NCBI RefSeq assembly: GCF_020037475.1
Contig: NZ_JAIQDB010000001.1
Location: forward strand, 124,001 to 188,000
DNA length: 64,000 nucleotides
From: Sutcliffiella deserti
GTDB taxonomy: Bacteria; Bacillota; Bacilli; Bacillales; Bacillaceae_I
Reading direction: 5' to 3'
The notes beneath the pieces are model-generated. The model was not told where the DNA came from. It worked only from the letters and a program-made list of their open reading frames with translations, and made no database searches. Both the position numbers and the translations under genes were made by a program. This document shows positions 55,761-63,258 of the stretch, piece by piece (the first letter of the stretch is position 1; each line of letters opens with the position of its first letter).

Positions 55761-55999
55761 TAGATGTATTCTAAAGCGTACTGGATGATTGTGTGAATGA
55801 CTCTAGTCCGCTTTATTTATTGTTGTAAAGTTAATTAACTTGACACCTTTTCTTTTCCCTTCACCAGCCTTGATACATGCCCGATTCACACCTTCATAAA
55901 CACGAACATATCACCTAAAAACACTTCTATCATTCACATTTTAGACATAAAAAAGGCACTTGTTCAGCTTTGATAACTGAAGCAAATGCAATTTAAGTA

Positions 56000-56749
56000 T
56001 TAAGCTAACTCTGATTCTTCTTCATACAACTTTTTAATGTCTTCTACAGTCTTTATTCTCTTTTTCTGTATACCACTTGATATCTTAGGAATGATTAAAT
56101 CACTCATATCTCTAACAGGATAGTCTTGTTTAATTACAAAACAAGGGTGTCCGGTCAAAACAGAATATTCTTCCTTCATCATTTCAAACAGTACTTTATA
56201 ACCTTTTAGATTCCTAGCACTTTCGTCATACAGATTTATCAACCACATACCTTCATATTTTTCAAAATCAGCAACATAAATAGGTTTATTAGTATCTATT
56301 TCTACCTCATACACTCTATCTTCAGTAGAGTTCATTAAAGATACAGGTACGTGACTACCCCAATTTCTTGCACTTGTTATCTCATTTAATTCTGCATCTT
56401 GTTCCTGGGAAAATTCAAGGTAATCTAAATTAAGCTGTTTACTCTTTTTCTTTATAAATCTTCTATAGTTCTGATATGAACTACCATACTCTGCTGTATC
56501 TCCGAAAAGATTTGCTAAATAGTTACTGGTATAACCAAGCATATTACGATAATTTTTGTAGATATTAGCAGATACTAAGCGTTTTGGTCTTTCTATAACA
56601 TTTTTTTCTTCTATAAGTTCTCCTAATTGGTTTATCTGCTTATCATAAGTTTCTAAGTTTTTAAAGGTAAGAATAATTAGGCTTCTTAAATAGTAGATAA
56701 AGTCTTCCTTTGAATTAAACTTGTAATCTTTTAAAGTCAATGTCATCAT
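56000..56749 (-). CDS. HEPN-like helical protein with RX4H motif
   Basis: A 249-residue protein. The N-terminal half is helical and ends in EITSARNWGSHVP, where R128 and H133 give the R-x4-H arrangement typical of HEPN-fold ribonucleases and toxins. The C-terminal half (YEVEIDTNKPIYVADFEKYE, VLTGHPCFVIKQDYPVRDMS) is a mixed alpha/beta domain I do not recognise. ATG with AAAAAGG. It lies alone on the minus strand of the element. HEPN assignment rests on one motif and helical context, so treat it as a hypothesis. Confidence 0.55.
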   Translation of the reverse strand: MMTLTLKDYKFNSKEDFIYYLRSLIILTFKNLETYDKQINQLGELIEEKNVIERPKRLVSANIYKNYRNMLGYTSNYLANLFGDTAEYGSSYQNYRRFIKKKSKQLNLDYLEFSQEQDAELNEITSARNWGSHVPVSLMNSTEDRVYEVEIDTNKPIYVADFEKYEGMWLINLYDESARNLKGYKVLFEMMKEEYSVLTGHPCFVIKQDYPVRDMSDLIIPKISSGIQKKRIKTVEDIKKLYEEESELA

Positions 56750-57006
56750 CCTTTTTACATATTTTAGTCTATTTTAACTTACTAATCTATCAAATGATAT
56801 ATTTTATTTGCTTCGCAGGGTAAGGGAAAAACCACCCCTTCCCCAATATTTAAAACCCTAAAAGAGAATCCTGAAAAAAATACTCTGAATAATTACCGTG
56901 TATTTTGTCAGAATTCATTTCAGTTAATGATTCAGTTTGATTTTAATTTGGGGGAAGGTGCTTTTCCTTCCACCTCATTACGATTAAATAAACATTAATA
57001 CAGTTA

Positions 57007-57123
57007 TTATTTTTTTATTCTTCTCTTTAAAGGAAATTTCTCTTCACCCTTACTCTCCCAAGGGTTCCAGCAATCGTTTACTAGGCTAAGATAGTAAGGT
57101 GTTTTTTCTTGAAGGTGTTCCAT
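57007..57123 (-). CDS. possible 38-residue peptide
   Basis: A short frame from ATG 57123 reads MEHLQEKTPYYLSLVNDCWN and ends PLKRRIKK. Composition is protein-like, but the only purine-rich site (AAAGGGG) is over 20 bases upstream. The frame can be extended upstream antisense to the ATPase gene, which I regard as spurious. Confidence 0.25.
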   Translation of the reverse strand: MEHLQEKTPYYLSLVNDCWNPWESKGEEKFPLKRRIKK

Positions 57124-57203
57124 TAAATTATTTTTTTGTCTGAACCCCTTTCTTCTTCTGTTTAAGGGTTGTAAAACTCTAAAACTAGAAAGGAATGCTT
57201 TTA

Positions 57204-58502
57204 ATGTACAGAACCAACTTAACCAAACCAACAACATACTACCAACTAACATCAATAAATGTAGTAGATTCAATTATGGGAAGCGGTAAAAGCAGCTGGG
57301 CAATTCAGTTTATGAATAATGCACCAGTAAGGAAGAAATTCATTTACATTACACCTTTTACAAATGAAGTGGAAAGAATTATTTCTGAATGTACTAACAG
57401 GGAATTTTTTCAACCTTCTAATCAAAACGGGACTAAATTAGAAGATATCAAACGGCTGATATCTGAAGGGATGGATATTGCTTCTACTCATTCCCTTTTT
57501 CAACGTGTAGATGCAGAACTACTTGAATTACTGGAAATAGAAGATTACACCCTAATATTAGATGAAGTAATGAATGTTATTTCACCACTAGATGAATACA
57601 CCAAATCCGATTTAAAGTTGCTTCATAATGAAGGGATAATACAAGTAGATGATATGGGTTTTGTTCACTGGAACAAGCCTGATTACAATAGTGAAGAAGG
57701 ATATTTTACAAAGATACGTAACCTAGCTAATTCAGGTAATTTGATGATGTATGAAGATGAAGAAGGACAGCCAGTGGTACTTTACTGGACTTTCCCAGCC
57801 GAATCCTTTAAATGTTTTACAGAAATTTATCTTTTAACCTATCTTTTTAATGGTCAGATTCAGCGTGCATATTTTGATTTGTTTAAAATTAAGTACAGAT
57901 ACTACTCTGTTAAAAAAGAAAAAGGAAATTATTGTTTAGCAGATTACATTTCACATACAGAAGAAAATCGTACTCACATTAAGGAAAATATAAATATTTA
58001 TTACGCATCTCCTACAGATAAGAAAGACATGAACAAAATAGGTTCTAAAAGAACTGATTTCAGTGTTTCAAATCTAAAGACTAAAAGTAAACAATCTGCT
58101 ATAAAAAAGGTTATACGTGACAATGCTTACAATTTTTATCGCAATAAATGCAAGGTTCCTGCTGATGAAGTGATGTGGACTACTTTCAAGGACTTTAAAG
58201 GTAATGGGGGAATAGCACCAGTCGGCTTAAAAGATTGCTTTGTGGAAGTAACAAGTCGGGCAACAAATGAATATAGAGATAAATCAACTTGCATTTATTT
58301 AGCTAACAGATTTCTTAATCCTGTGACTAAAAACTTTTTTGCAAAACAGGGGGTAACAATTGATGAAGATATCTTTGCTTTATCCGAATTGTTGCAGTGG
58401 GTATTCAGAAGCAGAATCAGGGAAGGTAAGCAGATTAACTTATATATTCCTAGTAAAAGAATGAGATGTTTGCTAGAACAGTATTTGTATAACAAGCTTT
58501 AA
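57204..58502 (+). CDS. Walker-type ATPase/helicase-like protein, possible replication protein
   Basis: A 432-residue protein with Walker A DSIMGSGKSSWAIQF (GSGKS at 26-30) and Walker B YTLILDEVMNVI (DE at 120-121), followed by a long unique region with PVGLKDCFVEVTSRATNEYR and LIPSKRMRCLLEQYL-like C-terminal helices (YIPSKRMR). The early placement of both motifs and the threonine-rich FIYITPFTNEVERI strand resemble SF2-like replication/recombination ATPases of Firmicute phages. ATG 57204 is preferred (AGAAAGGA nine bases before); ATG 57195 is too close. The only candidate replication gene of the element. Confidence 0.65.
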   Translation: MYRTNLTKPTTYYQLTSINVVDSIMGSGKSSWAIQFMNNAPVRKKFIYITPFTNEVERIISECTNREFFQPSNQNGTKLEDIKRLISEGMDIASTHSLFQRVDAELLELLEIEDYTLILDEVMNVISPLDEYTKSDLKLLHNEGIIQVDDMGFVHWNKPDYNSEEGYFTKIRNLANSGNLMMYEDEEGQPVVLYWTFPAESFKCFTEIYLLTYLFNGQIQRAYFDLFKIKYRYYSVKKEKGNYCLADYISHTEENRTHIKENINIYYASPTDKKDMNKIGSKRTDFSVSNLKTKSKQSAIKKVIRDNAYNFYRNKCKVPADEVMWTTFKDFKGNGGIAPVGLKDCFVEVTSRATNEYRDKSTCIYLANRFLNPVTKNFFAKQGVTIDEDIFALSELLQWVFRSRIREGKQINLYIPSKRMRCLLEQYLYNKL

Positions 58503-58538
58503 AAAAGACTATCCTGAAAATGGTAGTCTTTTTTTTTC
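58503..58538. terminator. bidirectional terminator
   Basis: AAAGACTATCC pairs with GG.TAGTCTTT, followed by a nine-T run, between the convergent ATPase and TIR-like genes. Confidence 0.82.
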
Positions 58539-58544
58539 ACCTGA

Positions 58545-59393
58545 TTACTTTTGCAATGAATTCAGTGCATTTTCCTGTGCTTCTCGAACCACCCTAAGAA
58601 AGGTATTCCTAGTCAATGCTTCTACATTAAAATCATTCATATCTAAATAATTCTTAAAGTCATTGTTTTCTAACAGTTCTATAGCATTACCAAATTCTAA
58701 ATTTGCTATAATATATTTTTCTATTGAATGTTGTAATTCCCTAATAAAATCTGATTTAGTTCTTCTAAAAGAACTTTGTGGCATCTTTGTAACTGCAACT
58801 TCATTTTTAAATGAATTCAATTCTTTCCTCAAAAACCCTAATTCTTCAAGGATATATTGGTTGGCATCTGTAACAGTAGTCTGGTCTAATGAAGGTACTT
58901 TAAATTGTCCAAAGTTCCCAAGAAACGTAGAAAAATCAGGAGTGGATTGTGCTTTTTCATAAGTAGCTTTTATTTTTCTAGCTAACTCTTCCTTAAAGAG
59001 TACTACTTTCGTAAATCTTAAATCTTTTGGATAAGTGATGTGTTCAATAAGCCCAGTATCAAAGATATATTCTGTATCATCGTCTTTAATAATGATAGTT
59101 GGTTTATCAAACGTTAATCTCATACCTAACTCAAACATAACATTTGGATTTTTACCGCTAATATCACAAACTACTATATCTGCATTGTAAATGTTCTGTA
59201 CTATTCTTTTATGTATTACATCAATTTCGCCATTAGAATCACTAACTATGCTTGTTTTAAATTCAAAGCCTTCTACAAGTTCAGTTGCTTCTTTTATTAT
59301 CGATTTAACTTCAGCCCAATGGTCTGATTTGTAACCAGGCATAGCTGCTATTGGCATAATTATTCCGCATTCTTTTATTTCTTTAGTAGTCAT
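58545..59393 (-). CDS. protein with nucleoside deoxyribosyltransferase/TIR-like N-terminal domain
   Basis: A 282-residue protein. The first 140 residues form a Rossmann-like fold: GIIMPIAAMPGYKSDHWAEV, then ADIVVCDISGKNPNVMFELG (71-90). The D-x-[ST]-G-x-N-P-N-V-[MY]-[FY]-E-L-G motif, with Glu88 in the position of the catalytic Glu, occurs in nucleoside 2-deoxyribosyltransferases and in TIR-like nucleotide-hydrolysing effectors of bacterial immunity. The C-terminal half (coiled coil about 190-215, then helices) may be a regulatory or oligomerisation part. AAAAGGGGTATTCTTA precedes the ATG. It lies 24 bp after the two-TM protein gene, so they form an operon. Confidence 0.65.
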   Translation of the reverse strand: MTTKEIKECGIIMPIAAMPGYKSDHWAEVKSIIKEATELVEGFEFKTSIVSDSNGEIDVIHKRIVQNIYNADIVVCDISGKNPNVMFELGMRLTFDKPTIIIKDDDTEYIFDTGLIEHITYPKDLRFTKVVLFKEELARKIKATYEKAQSTPDFSTFLGNFGQFKVPSLDQTTVTDANQYILEELGFLRKELNSFKNEVAVTKMPQSSFRRTKSDFIRELQHSIEKYIIANLEFGNAIELLENNDFKNYLDMNDFNVEALTRNTFLRVVREAQENALNSLQK

Positions 59394-59417
59394 TAAGAAT
59401 ACCCCTTTTCTATATAC

Positions 59418-59948
59418 CTATTTTAAAATGTTTAATAGGAATGAATTTGTCCAATCATATTTTAAGGTTTCTTTTTCATGTTCTGCATTAATTTTATCGT
59501 ACTCTAAATAACTCTTAAAATCGTTTTTAAAATTCTCGTCATTTGTATTATTCCTTATTTCAATAGCTTCATAAAATTTTTTCAACCAAACAATATCGCT
59601 TTTGTTGAACATTACTTCTTTTCTTTCATGTACAAGGTCATATACCTGTTTATGTAATTCACTAAAGTCCATATCATATTTATCTAAGTGCAAAGCTATG
59701 TTAATGCAAAAAATTTTAGATTGAACGGCATCTTCACGTGCAGAAAATTTAAGACGTATTAATGCAAATATAATTAATTGATGAAGTGCTAATATTATAG
59801 TAAAACGATTGATAAACTCAAATGTGTTTACTATTTGAAGCCATTGAAAACTATCACCATGTTCTAAATATGAAAATAAAGATAAAATAATAAATTGAAC
59901 CAAAACTACTTCAATTAAATAAACAAAAGTTTGCGTTATATTCTTCAA
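59418..59948 (-). CDS. two-TM membrane protein paired with the TIR-like gene
   Basis: A 176-residue protein with TM helices at about 8-28 and 47-66, little between them, and a 110-residue cytoplasmic helical tail (FSELHKQVYDLVHERKEVMF, FKNDFKSYLEYDKINAEHEK). This 2TM-plus-helical-tail plan is that of SLATT-like and similar membrane components of conflict systems, without a diagnostic motif. AAAGGAAGTG precedes the start. Confidence 0.6.
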   Translation of the reverse strand: MKNITQTFVYLIEVVLVQFIILSLFSYLEHGDSFQWLQIVNTFEFINRFTIILALHQLIIFALIRLKFSAREDAVQSKIFCINIALHLDKYDMDFSELHKQVYDLVHERKEVMFNKSDIVWLKKFYEAIEIRNNTNDENFKNDFKSYLEYDKINAEHEKETLKYDWTNSFLLNILK

Positions 59949-60028
59949 ATAAGCACTTCCTTTGTAATACAGAATCCCTGCATCATTTCTGAAATAAATA
60001 AGGTGCTTTAATTACTCCTCCTATCTTT

Positions 60029-60302
60029 TTAAGTCATTTCTCTGAAAATACTTCTTAGCACTTTTACCGATAGTTCAGAAAATAATTTACAAAAAGTAGA
60101 TTCAATTATTACTCTGTCATTATTTTCTATGCTTATACCTACGGTTAACTCTATGAAACTCCTAATATGTTCCTGTTCCGCTACATTTGAAATTAAATAA
60201 ATATAACCACCTTTTAGATTCTACTTCCTCCAGGTATTCGATATATTCACCAAAATTACTAAGTGATAATTCAAACCAGGCTTCTTCCCCATATAAAAAC
60301 AT
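60029..60302 (-). pseudogene. small gene split by one frameshift
   Basis: ATG 60302 encodes MFLYGEEAWFELSLSNFGEY and continues to about 60205, where a one-base change in AAAAGGTGG moves the frame. The second frame reads GYIYLISNVAEQEHIRSFIE then LTVGISIENNDRVIIESTFC to a TAA at 60029. The rejoined product of about 90 residues is coherent and acidic. A ribosome site (AAAGGAAG) is about 13 bases upstream. Family not recognised. Confidence 0.5.
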
Positions 60303-60351
60303 AATTTCGTATAACTTCCTTTATTGTTATTTAGTTTAGTGAAAAGTAACA

Positions 60352-61086
60352 CTAACTCTCAAAAATTTCCATAATTTTAGATTTCTTAATAATTTCAAAA
60401 AAATAATGAGTATTCTCATTAAATTTAAATGAACCCCATGCATTTCCTACATTACCTAAACCACCAACATCATATCCAAAAATCAACACACTTTTCAGTT
60501 TTTCAATTGTATTTTCCAACTCAAAACATGCAACATTAAGACTTTCAAATTCTTTTTTTGAATCATGAACTCTTATAGATGATATATTTCGAGTTACCAA
60601 TTTGTCGTAAAACTTTTCGTAAATTATAAGAAAGTTATCAAAATCATTATTATTTAATAATGTTAATGCATCTAAAATAATCAAATCTTTATAGTGAATT
60701 TCCCTAAGTTCATTTAGTAAATCTCCAGCATAGTAACCCATTATTGCAGAAGCTTTGGATGTTTTTGATTTAACTGATGAATTAATGATTTCCCCTACAA
60801 ATTCTAAATTTTTTTCTTTTTTTAGAAAGTTTTCCAGCTTGCTTATATAGATGTCATTAATCTTGTCTTTTTCTAAGCTTTTACTAAATTCTTTAAGGAA
60901 TCTTTTAAATCTTATCCTATTTGCTATAGTCAAAGCACTAATTGTCAATTTATATGGATATATTAAATTTTCAGCTAGGGCAGAATATTCTCTAACAGGA
61001 TTACTAAAGTTTTCAATCTCTTCTTTAATCTGGTCTATGTTATTGACTAGATTAGTAACTACTTGAATATTTACTTCTTCATTCAT
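60352..61086 (-). CDS. hypothetical helical protein, second gene of a coupled pair
   Basis: A 244-residue protein: helical N-terminus (VTNLVNNIDQIKEEIENFSN), a moderately hydrophobic middle (LIYPYKLTISALTIANRIRF) and a Gly-rich late loop (FGYDVGGLGNVGNAWGSFKF). Its ATG shares bases with the stop of the upstream gene (TAATG), so the two are translationally coupled. Not recognised; the layout suggests an immunity or toxin-antitoxin-like partner, which is inference. Confidence 0.6.
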   Translation of the reverse strand: MNEEVNIQVVTNLVNNIDQIKEEIENFSNPVREYSALAENLIYPYKLTISALTIANRIRFKRFLKEFSKSLEKDKINDIYISKLENFLKKEKNLEFVGEIINSSVKSKTSKASAIMGYYAGDLLNELREIHYKDLIILDALTLLNNNDFDNFLIIYEKFYDKLVTRNISSIRVHDSKKEFESLNVACFELENTIEKLKSVLIFGYDVGGLGNVGNAWGSFKFNENTHYFFEIIKKSKIMEIFES

Positions 61087-61865
61087 TAGTTATCATCCTT
61101 TACACTTCGAATCTTATAAAATGCATCAATGGCAGCTAACAAATTATAGAACATCCAATCAAAGTAAACGTCTGTTGGATAGTCTTTCTTTTGTGATAAA
61201 TCACTGTGACGTATGTTGTATTTGTTAAGTAATAGGAACAGGTCAGATTCATCTTTACTCATAAATTCTGTTTTAAGTTCTTTTCTGTTTTCTTCAAGTA
61301 CCCTTCCCAAAATTAATAAAGCATTTCTTTTATCAGTTTCTGAAGACTTATGGTGTAAGAATAATGCTTTAGCTTCCTCTACTTCATTACTATTTTTAAC
61401 ATCATCAGCTTCTGTTTCATCAATAGTAATTTCAGAGTTCACTAGAATGTCTAAACCATCGGTAACACCTTTTCTTACTTCACCTTCTTCTGTCAGATAA
61501 AAACCTTCTCCATACTTAGTAATAACTCTGTTTACTTTTCGGCGGTACTCAAACCTAAAATCGATACTTCTAAAATCATCCGTTTCAGAAATAGGTTCTA
61601 TATAGTCATAGTAAAGTTCAATTAAATCAAAAATATCGTCATCTAGGTAATCTTTATCAGTATCAAACGGAAGTAAATCTTTTTTTCCTAATTTTTCAAT
61701 TGTGAATAAATCGTAATTATCTTCTGCTTCTTTATCTAAAACCCAAAAACTATTTCTTCTCTCAAAAAACGTTAGTATATCATCAAAATACTCAGTTAAC
61801 TCATCCATACCAAGTCTTATATTATGATTTACACCATTTCTTCTTGAATAGTATACTTTATTCAT
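61086..61865 (-). CDS. hypothetical acidic protein, first gene of a coupled pair
   Basis: A 259-residue, strongly acidic protein with DELTEYFDDILTFFERRNSF at the start, KVNRVITKYGEGFYLTEEGE in the middle, and a C-terminal helical part ending VYFDWMFYNLLAAIDAFYKI, a pattern often seen in HEPN/TIGR02391-like or abortive-infection proteins, though no R-x4-6-H is evident. GGAGGGATAAATTAA precedes the ATG. Confidence 0.6.
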   Translation of the reverse strand: MNKVYYSRRNGVNHNIRLGMDELTEYFDDILTFFERRNSFWVLDKEAEDNYDLFTIEKLGKKDLLPFDTDKDYLDDDIFDLIELYYDYIEPISETDDFRSIDFRFEYRRKVNRVITKYGEGFYLTEEGEVRKGVTDGLDILVNSEITIDETEADDVKNSNEVEEAKALFLHHKSSETDKRNALLILGRVLEENRKELKTEFMSKDESDLFLLLNKYNIRHSDLSQKKDYPTDVYFDWMFYNLLAAIDAFYKIRSVKDDN

Positions 61866-62178
61866 TTAATTTATCCCTCCAAAAATCATATTGAAGTTGT
61901 ATGTAAGTTATATTCTATTATATAACAATTTTCCCTAATAGTAGATAAAAACTGCAATTCTATTACAAATAAAAACCCCCTGTAAGCTTTTACGGAAGGT
62001 TTAGGTGTACTACTATTTATATGCAATTTCTATCTTTGGTTCAGTGCTTCCCTTTCCATATGTACAATGTATTTTTTCAGTCAAGTAAATGCCAGCAATC
62101 AAGCGATTGATAAAATTTTGATGTAAAACATAATTTATATGGCTGGTACACGAAAACAAACACTCCTGAAGTGTAGGT
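61866..62178. other. intergenic within the element
   Basis: About 310 AT-rich bases. CCCCCTGTAAGCTTTTACGG near 61977-61996 contains a TGTAAGCTTTTACG hairpin. No gene is supported. Confidence 0.45.
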
Positions 62179-62592
62179 TTATAATCCACTTTCGGGGAAA
62201 AGCATATTTAGTACAAGTTTAGCGTAATTACCTAAACCTACAATAGTATCGATTGATTCCTTAGCTTCAGTTGCTTTATTCAATGATTCCCTTACAATGC
62301 TTTCAGCTTCTTCACGTGATGATGCTGAAAATATCGCTATATTGAGTTCACTCATTTTTATTAACAATTGCTTATTAGTTTGGTTGCCTTCTTCCAGTAG
62401 TCCAGATATTTTTTTCAATTCTGAAAGTATTTCAGTATCCTTATTATTTCTTTCAATTGGTGCAATTTTAAGTAGATGAGTATGATTAATACGGTTTTTA
62501 AAATCCAATTCTTTTACTGCTTTTTGTTGTGCATCCATTCTAGCCATAAATTCCCCTATTGCAGTAAACATCTTCCCTTTTTCCTCCCCCAT
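62179..62592 (-). CDS. hypothetical helical protein
   Basis: A 137-residue mostly helical protein: MFTAIGEFMARMDAQQKAVK, a coiled coil (ELKKISGLLEEGNQTNKQLL), and a final amphipathic helix GLGNYAKLVLNMLFPESGL. Preceded by GGAGGTGGTAGAA. Family unknown; single gene near the right end of the element. Confidence 0.6.
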   Translation of the reverse strand: MGEEKGKMFTAIGEFMARMDAQQKAVKELDFKNRINHTHLLKIAPIERNNKDTEILSELKKISGLLEEGNQTNKQLLIKMSELNIAIFSASSREEAESIVRESLNKATEAKESIDTIVGLGNYAKLVLNMLFPESGL

Positions 62593-62723
62593 TTTCTACC
62601 ACCTCCGTTGGAATATTCTTACTTATTAATTATAGCACTTTTCTTTTATTACAATGTCTGAAAAAGAATCAACCTTTGTTATAGGGTTGTAAATAAAAAT
62701 AAAACAGAAAAGGTGAAGTGAAA

Positions 62724-62924
62724 ATGAAAGAATTAAAAATTATGTTGTCAGATGTATGTTACAAGAAGTTAGAGTTTATTACAGAGAATCAAAATGTGGT
62801 CACTGGACTAGAATTAAGTCTTGAAGAAACAATTGAAGGTATTATTCACACACATTATATTTGTGAAATAGATTTTAAACAACAAGAAGAAAGCAAAACT
62901 TCTATTTCAATTAAGATTGAATAA
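62724..62924 (+). CDS. small hypothetical protein
   Basis: A 66-residue acidic protein (KELKIMLSDVCYKKLEFITE, LSLEETIEGIIHTHYICEID). ATG 62724 follows AAAAGGTGAAGTG. The K-[IL]-x-[IL]-S-D-x-x-Y-x-x-L pattern hints at a ribbon-helix-helix regulator, without certainty. It is followed by a hairpin AAAAACCG.TTGATG..CAGCGGTTTTTC. Confidence 0.6.
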   Translation: MKELKIMLSDVCYKKLEFITENQNVVTGLELSLEETIEGIIHTHYICEIDFKQQEESKTSISIKIE

Positions 62925-62968
62925 TTAATAAAAAATAACCGTTGATGTAGTATCAGCGGTTTTTCTAC

Positions 62969-62997
62969 TTGTAAAACTTACATATATCCTTCATAAT
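62969..62997 (+). promoter_or_regulatory. candidate element-borne promoter for intact selC
   Basis: TTGTAA (62969-62974), 17 bp, CATAAT (62992-62997), about 90 bp before the complete tRNA-Sec gene and directed at it. It could replace the native promoter that was separated from the gene by the insertion. Confidence 0.4.
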
Positions 62998-63084
62998 AAG
63001 ACCGTGTGAACTAAGAGTAAAACCGAAACAGTATTTACAGAAAAACCGAGTAAATACTGAAATAAACGTTGATATAACAACATT

Positions 63085-63136
63085 ACATGGGGCTGATTGC
63101 AATGCTGGTGCTTGTCTCGGTCTTCAAAACCGCTTG
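63085..63136 (+). repeat. attR: 52-bp direct repeat inside intact selC
   Basis: Identical to 49643-49694. It begins four bases before the tRNA and ends in the 3' strand of the anticodon arm; the remainder of the tRNA follows without interruption. Confidence 0.93.
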
Positions 63137-63185
63137 TGAGGCGCGTGTCGTCTCAGGTGGGTTCGATTCCCACGCAGTCCCGCCA
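63089..63185 (+). tRNA. selC: tRNA-Sec (anticodon TCA)
   Basis: A 97-base tRNA including encoded CCA. The 8-base acceptor strand GGGGCTGA faces GCAGTCCC (seven pairs with one G-T; the eighth is A-G), followed by discriminator G. The anticodon loop is CTTCAAA with anticodon TCA. The long variable arm pairs TGAGGC with GTCTCA, the T arm is GTGGG-TTCGATT-CCCAC, and the D arm pairs GCAA/GC with GC/TTGT around TGGT with a bulge. This 8+5 acceptor-T architecture and long arm identify tRNA-Sec. The anticodon stem shows only four clean pairs, so it is a somewhat unusual copy. Its presence beside selABD fits. Confidence 0.92.
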
Positions 63186-63230
63186 ATGGATATCTTAAAC
63201 TTTGTATTTCTATAGCGAAAAAACCCACAA

Positions 63231-63258
63231 AAAAACCGGTATACACCGGTTTTTTTTA
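63231..63258. terminator. terminator between selC and YtxH-like gene
   Basis: AAAAACCGGT pairs with ACCGGTTTTT around ATAC, followed by TTTTATT; it can act in both directions. Confidence 0.82.

Larger units (their letters stand above)
49643..63136. mobile_element. 13.4-kb integrative element inserted in selC
   Basis: The element is bounded by the 52-bp attL and attR repeats and begins with a tyrosine recombinase gene 185 bp inside attL. Its content is unlike the flanking chromosome: XRE regulator, coiled-coil proteins, a terminase-small-subunit-like HTH protein, a Walker ATPase, and cargo genes of TIR-like and HEPN-like type. There are no structural phage genes and no relaxase or mating genes, so it is best described as an integrative element or satellite. 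Element DNA near both ends shares short words: CTAAGAGTAAA (63010 region) appears inverted at about 49845 as TTTACTCTTAG, a candidate integrase arm site. Confidence 0.9.

Noticed and set aside
57124-57273. Upstream part of an 88-residue minus-strand frame
   Set aside because: It is antisense to the start of the ATPase gene; only its last 38 codons could be independent.
49643-63136. Intact prophage
   Set aside because: No capsid, portal, tail, large terminase or lysis genes are visible in the 13.4 kb.
49643-63136. Integrative conjugative element
   Set aside because: No relaxase, VirB4/TraG-like ATPase or mating-pair genes found.
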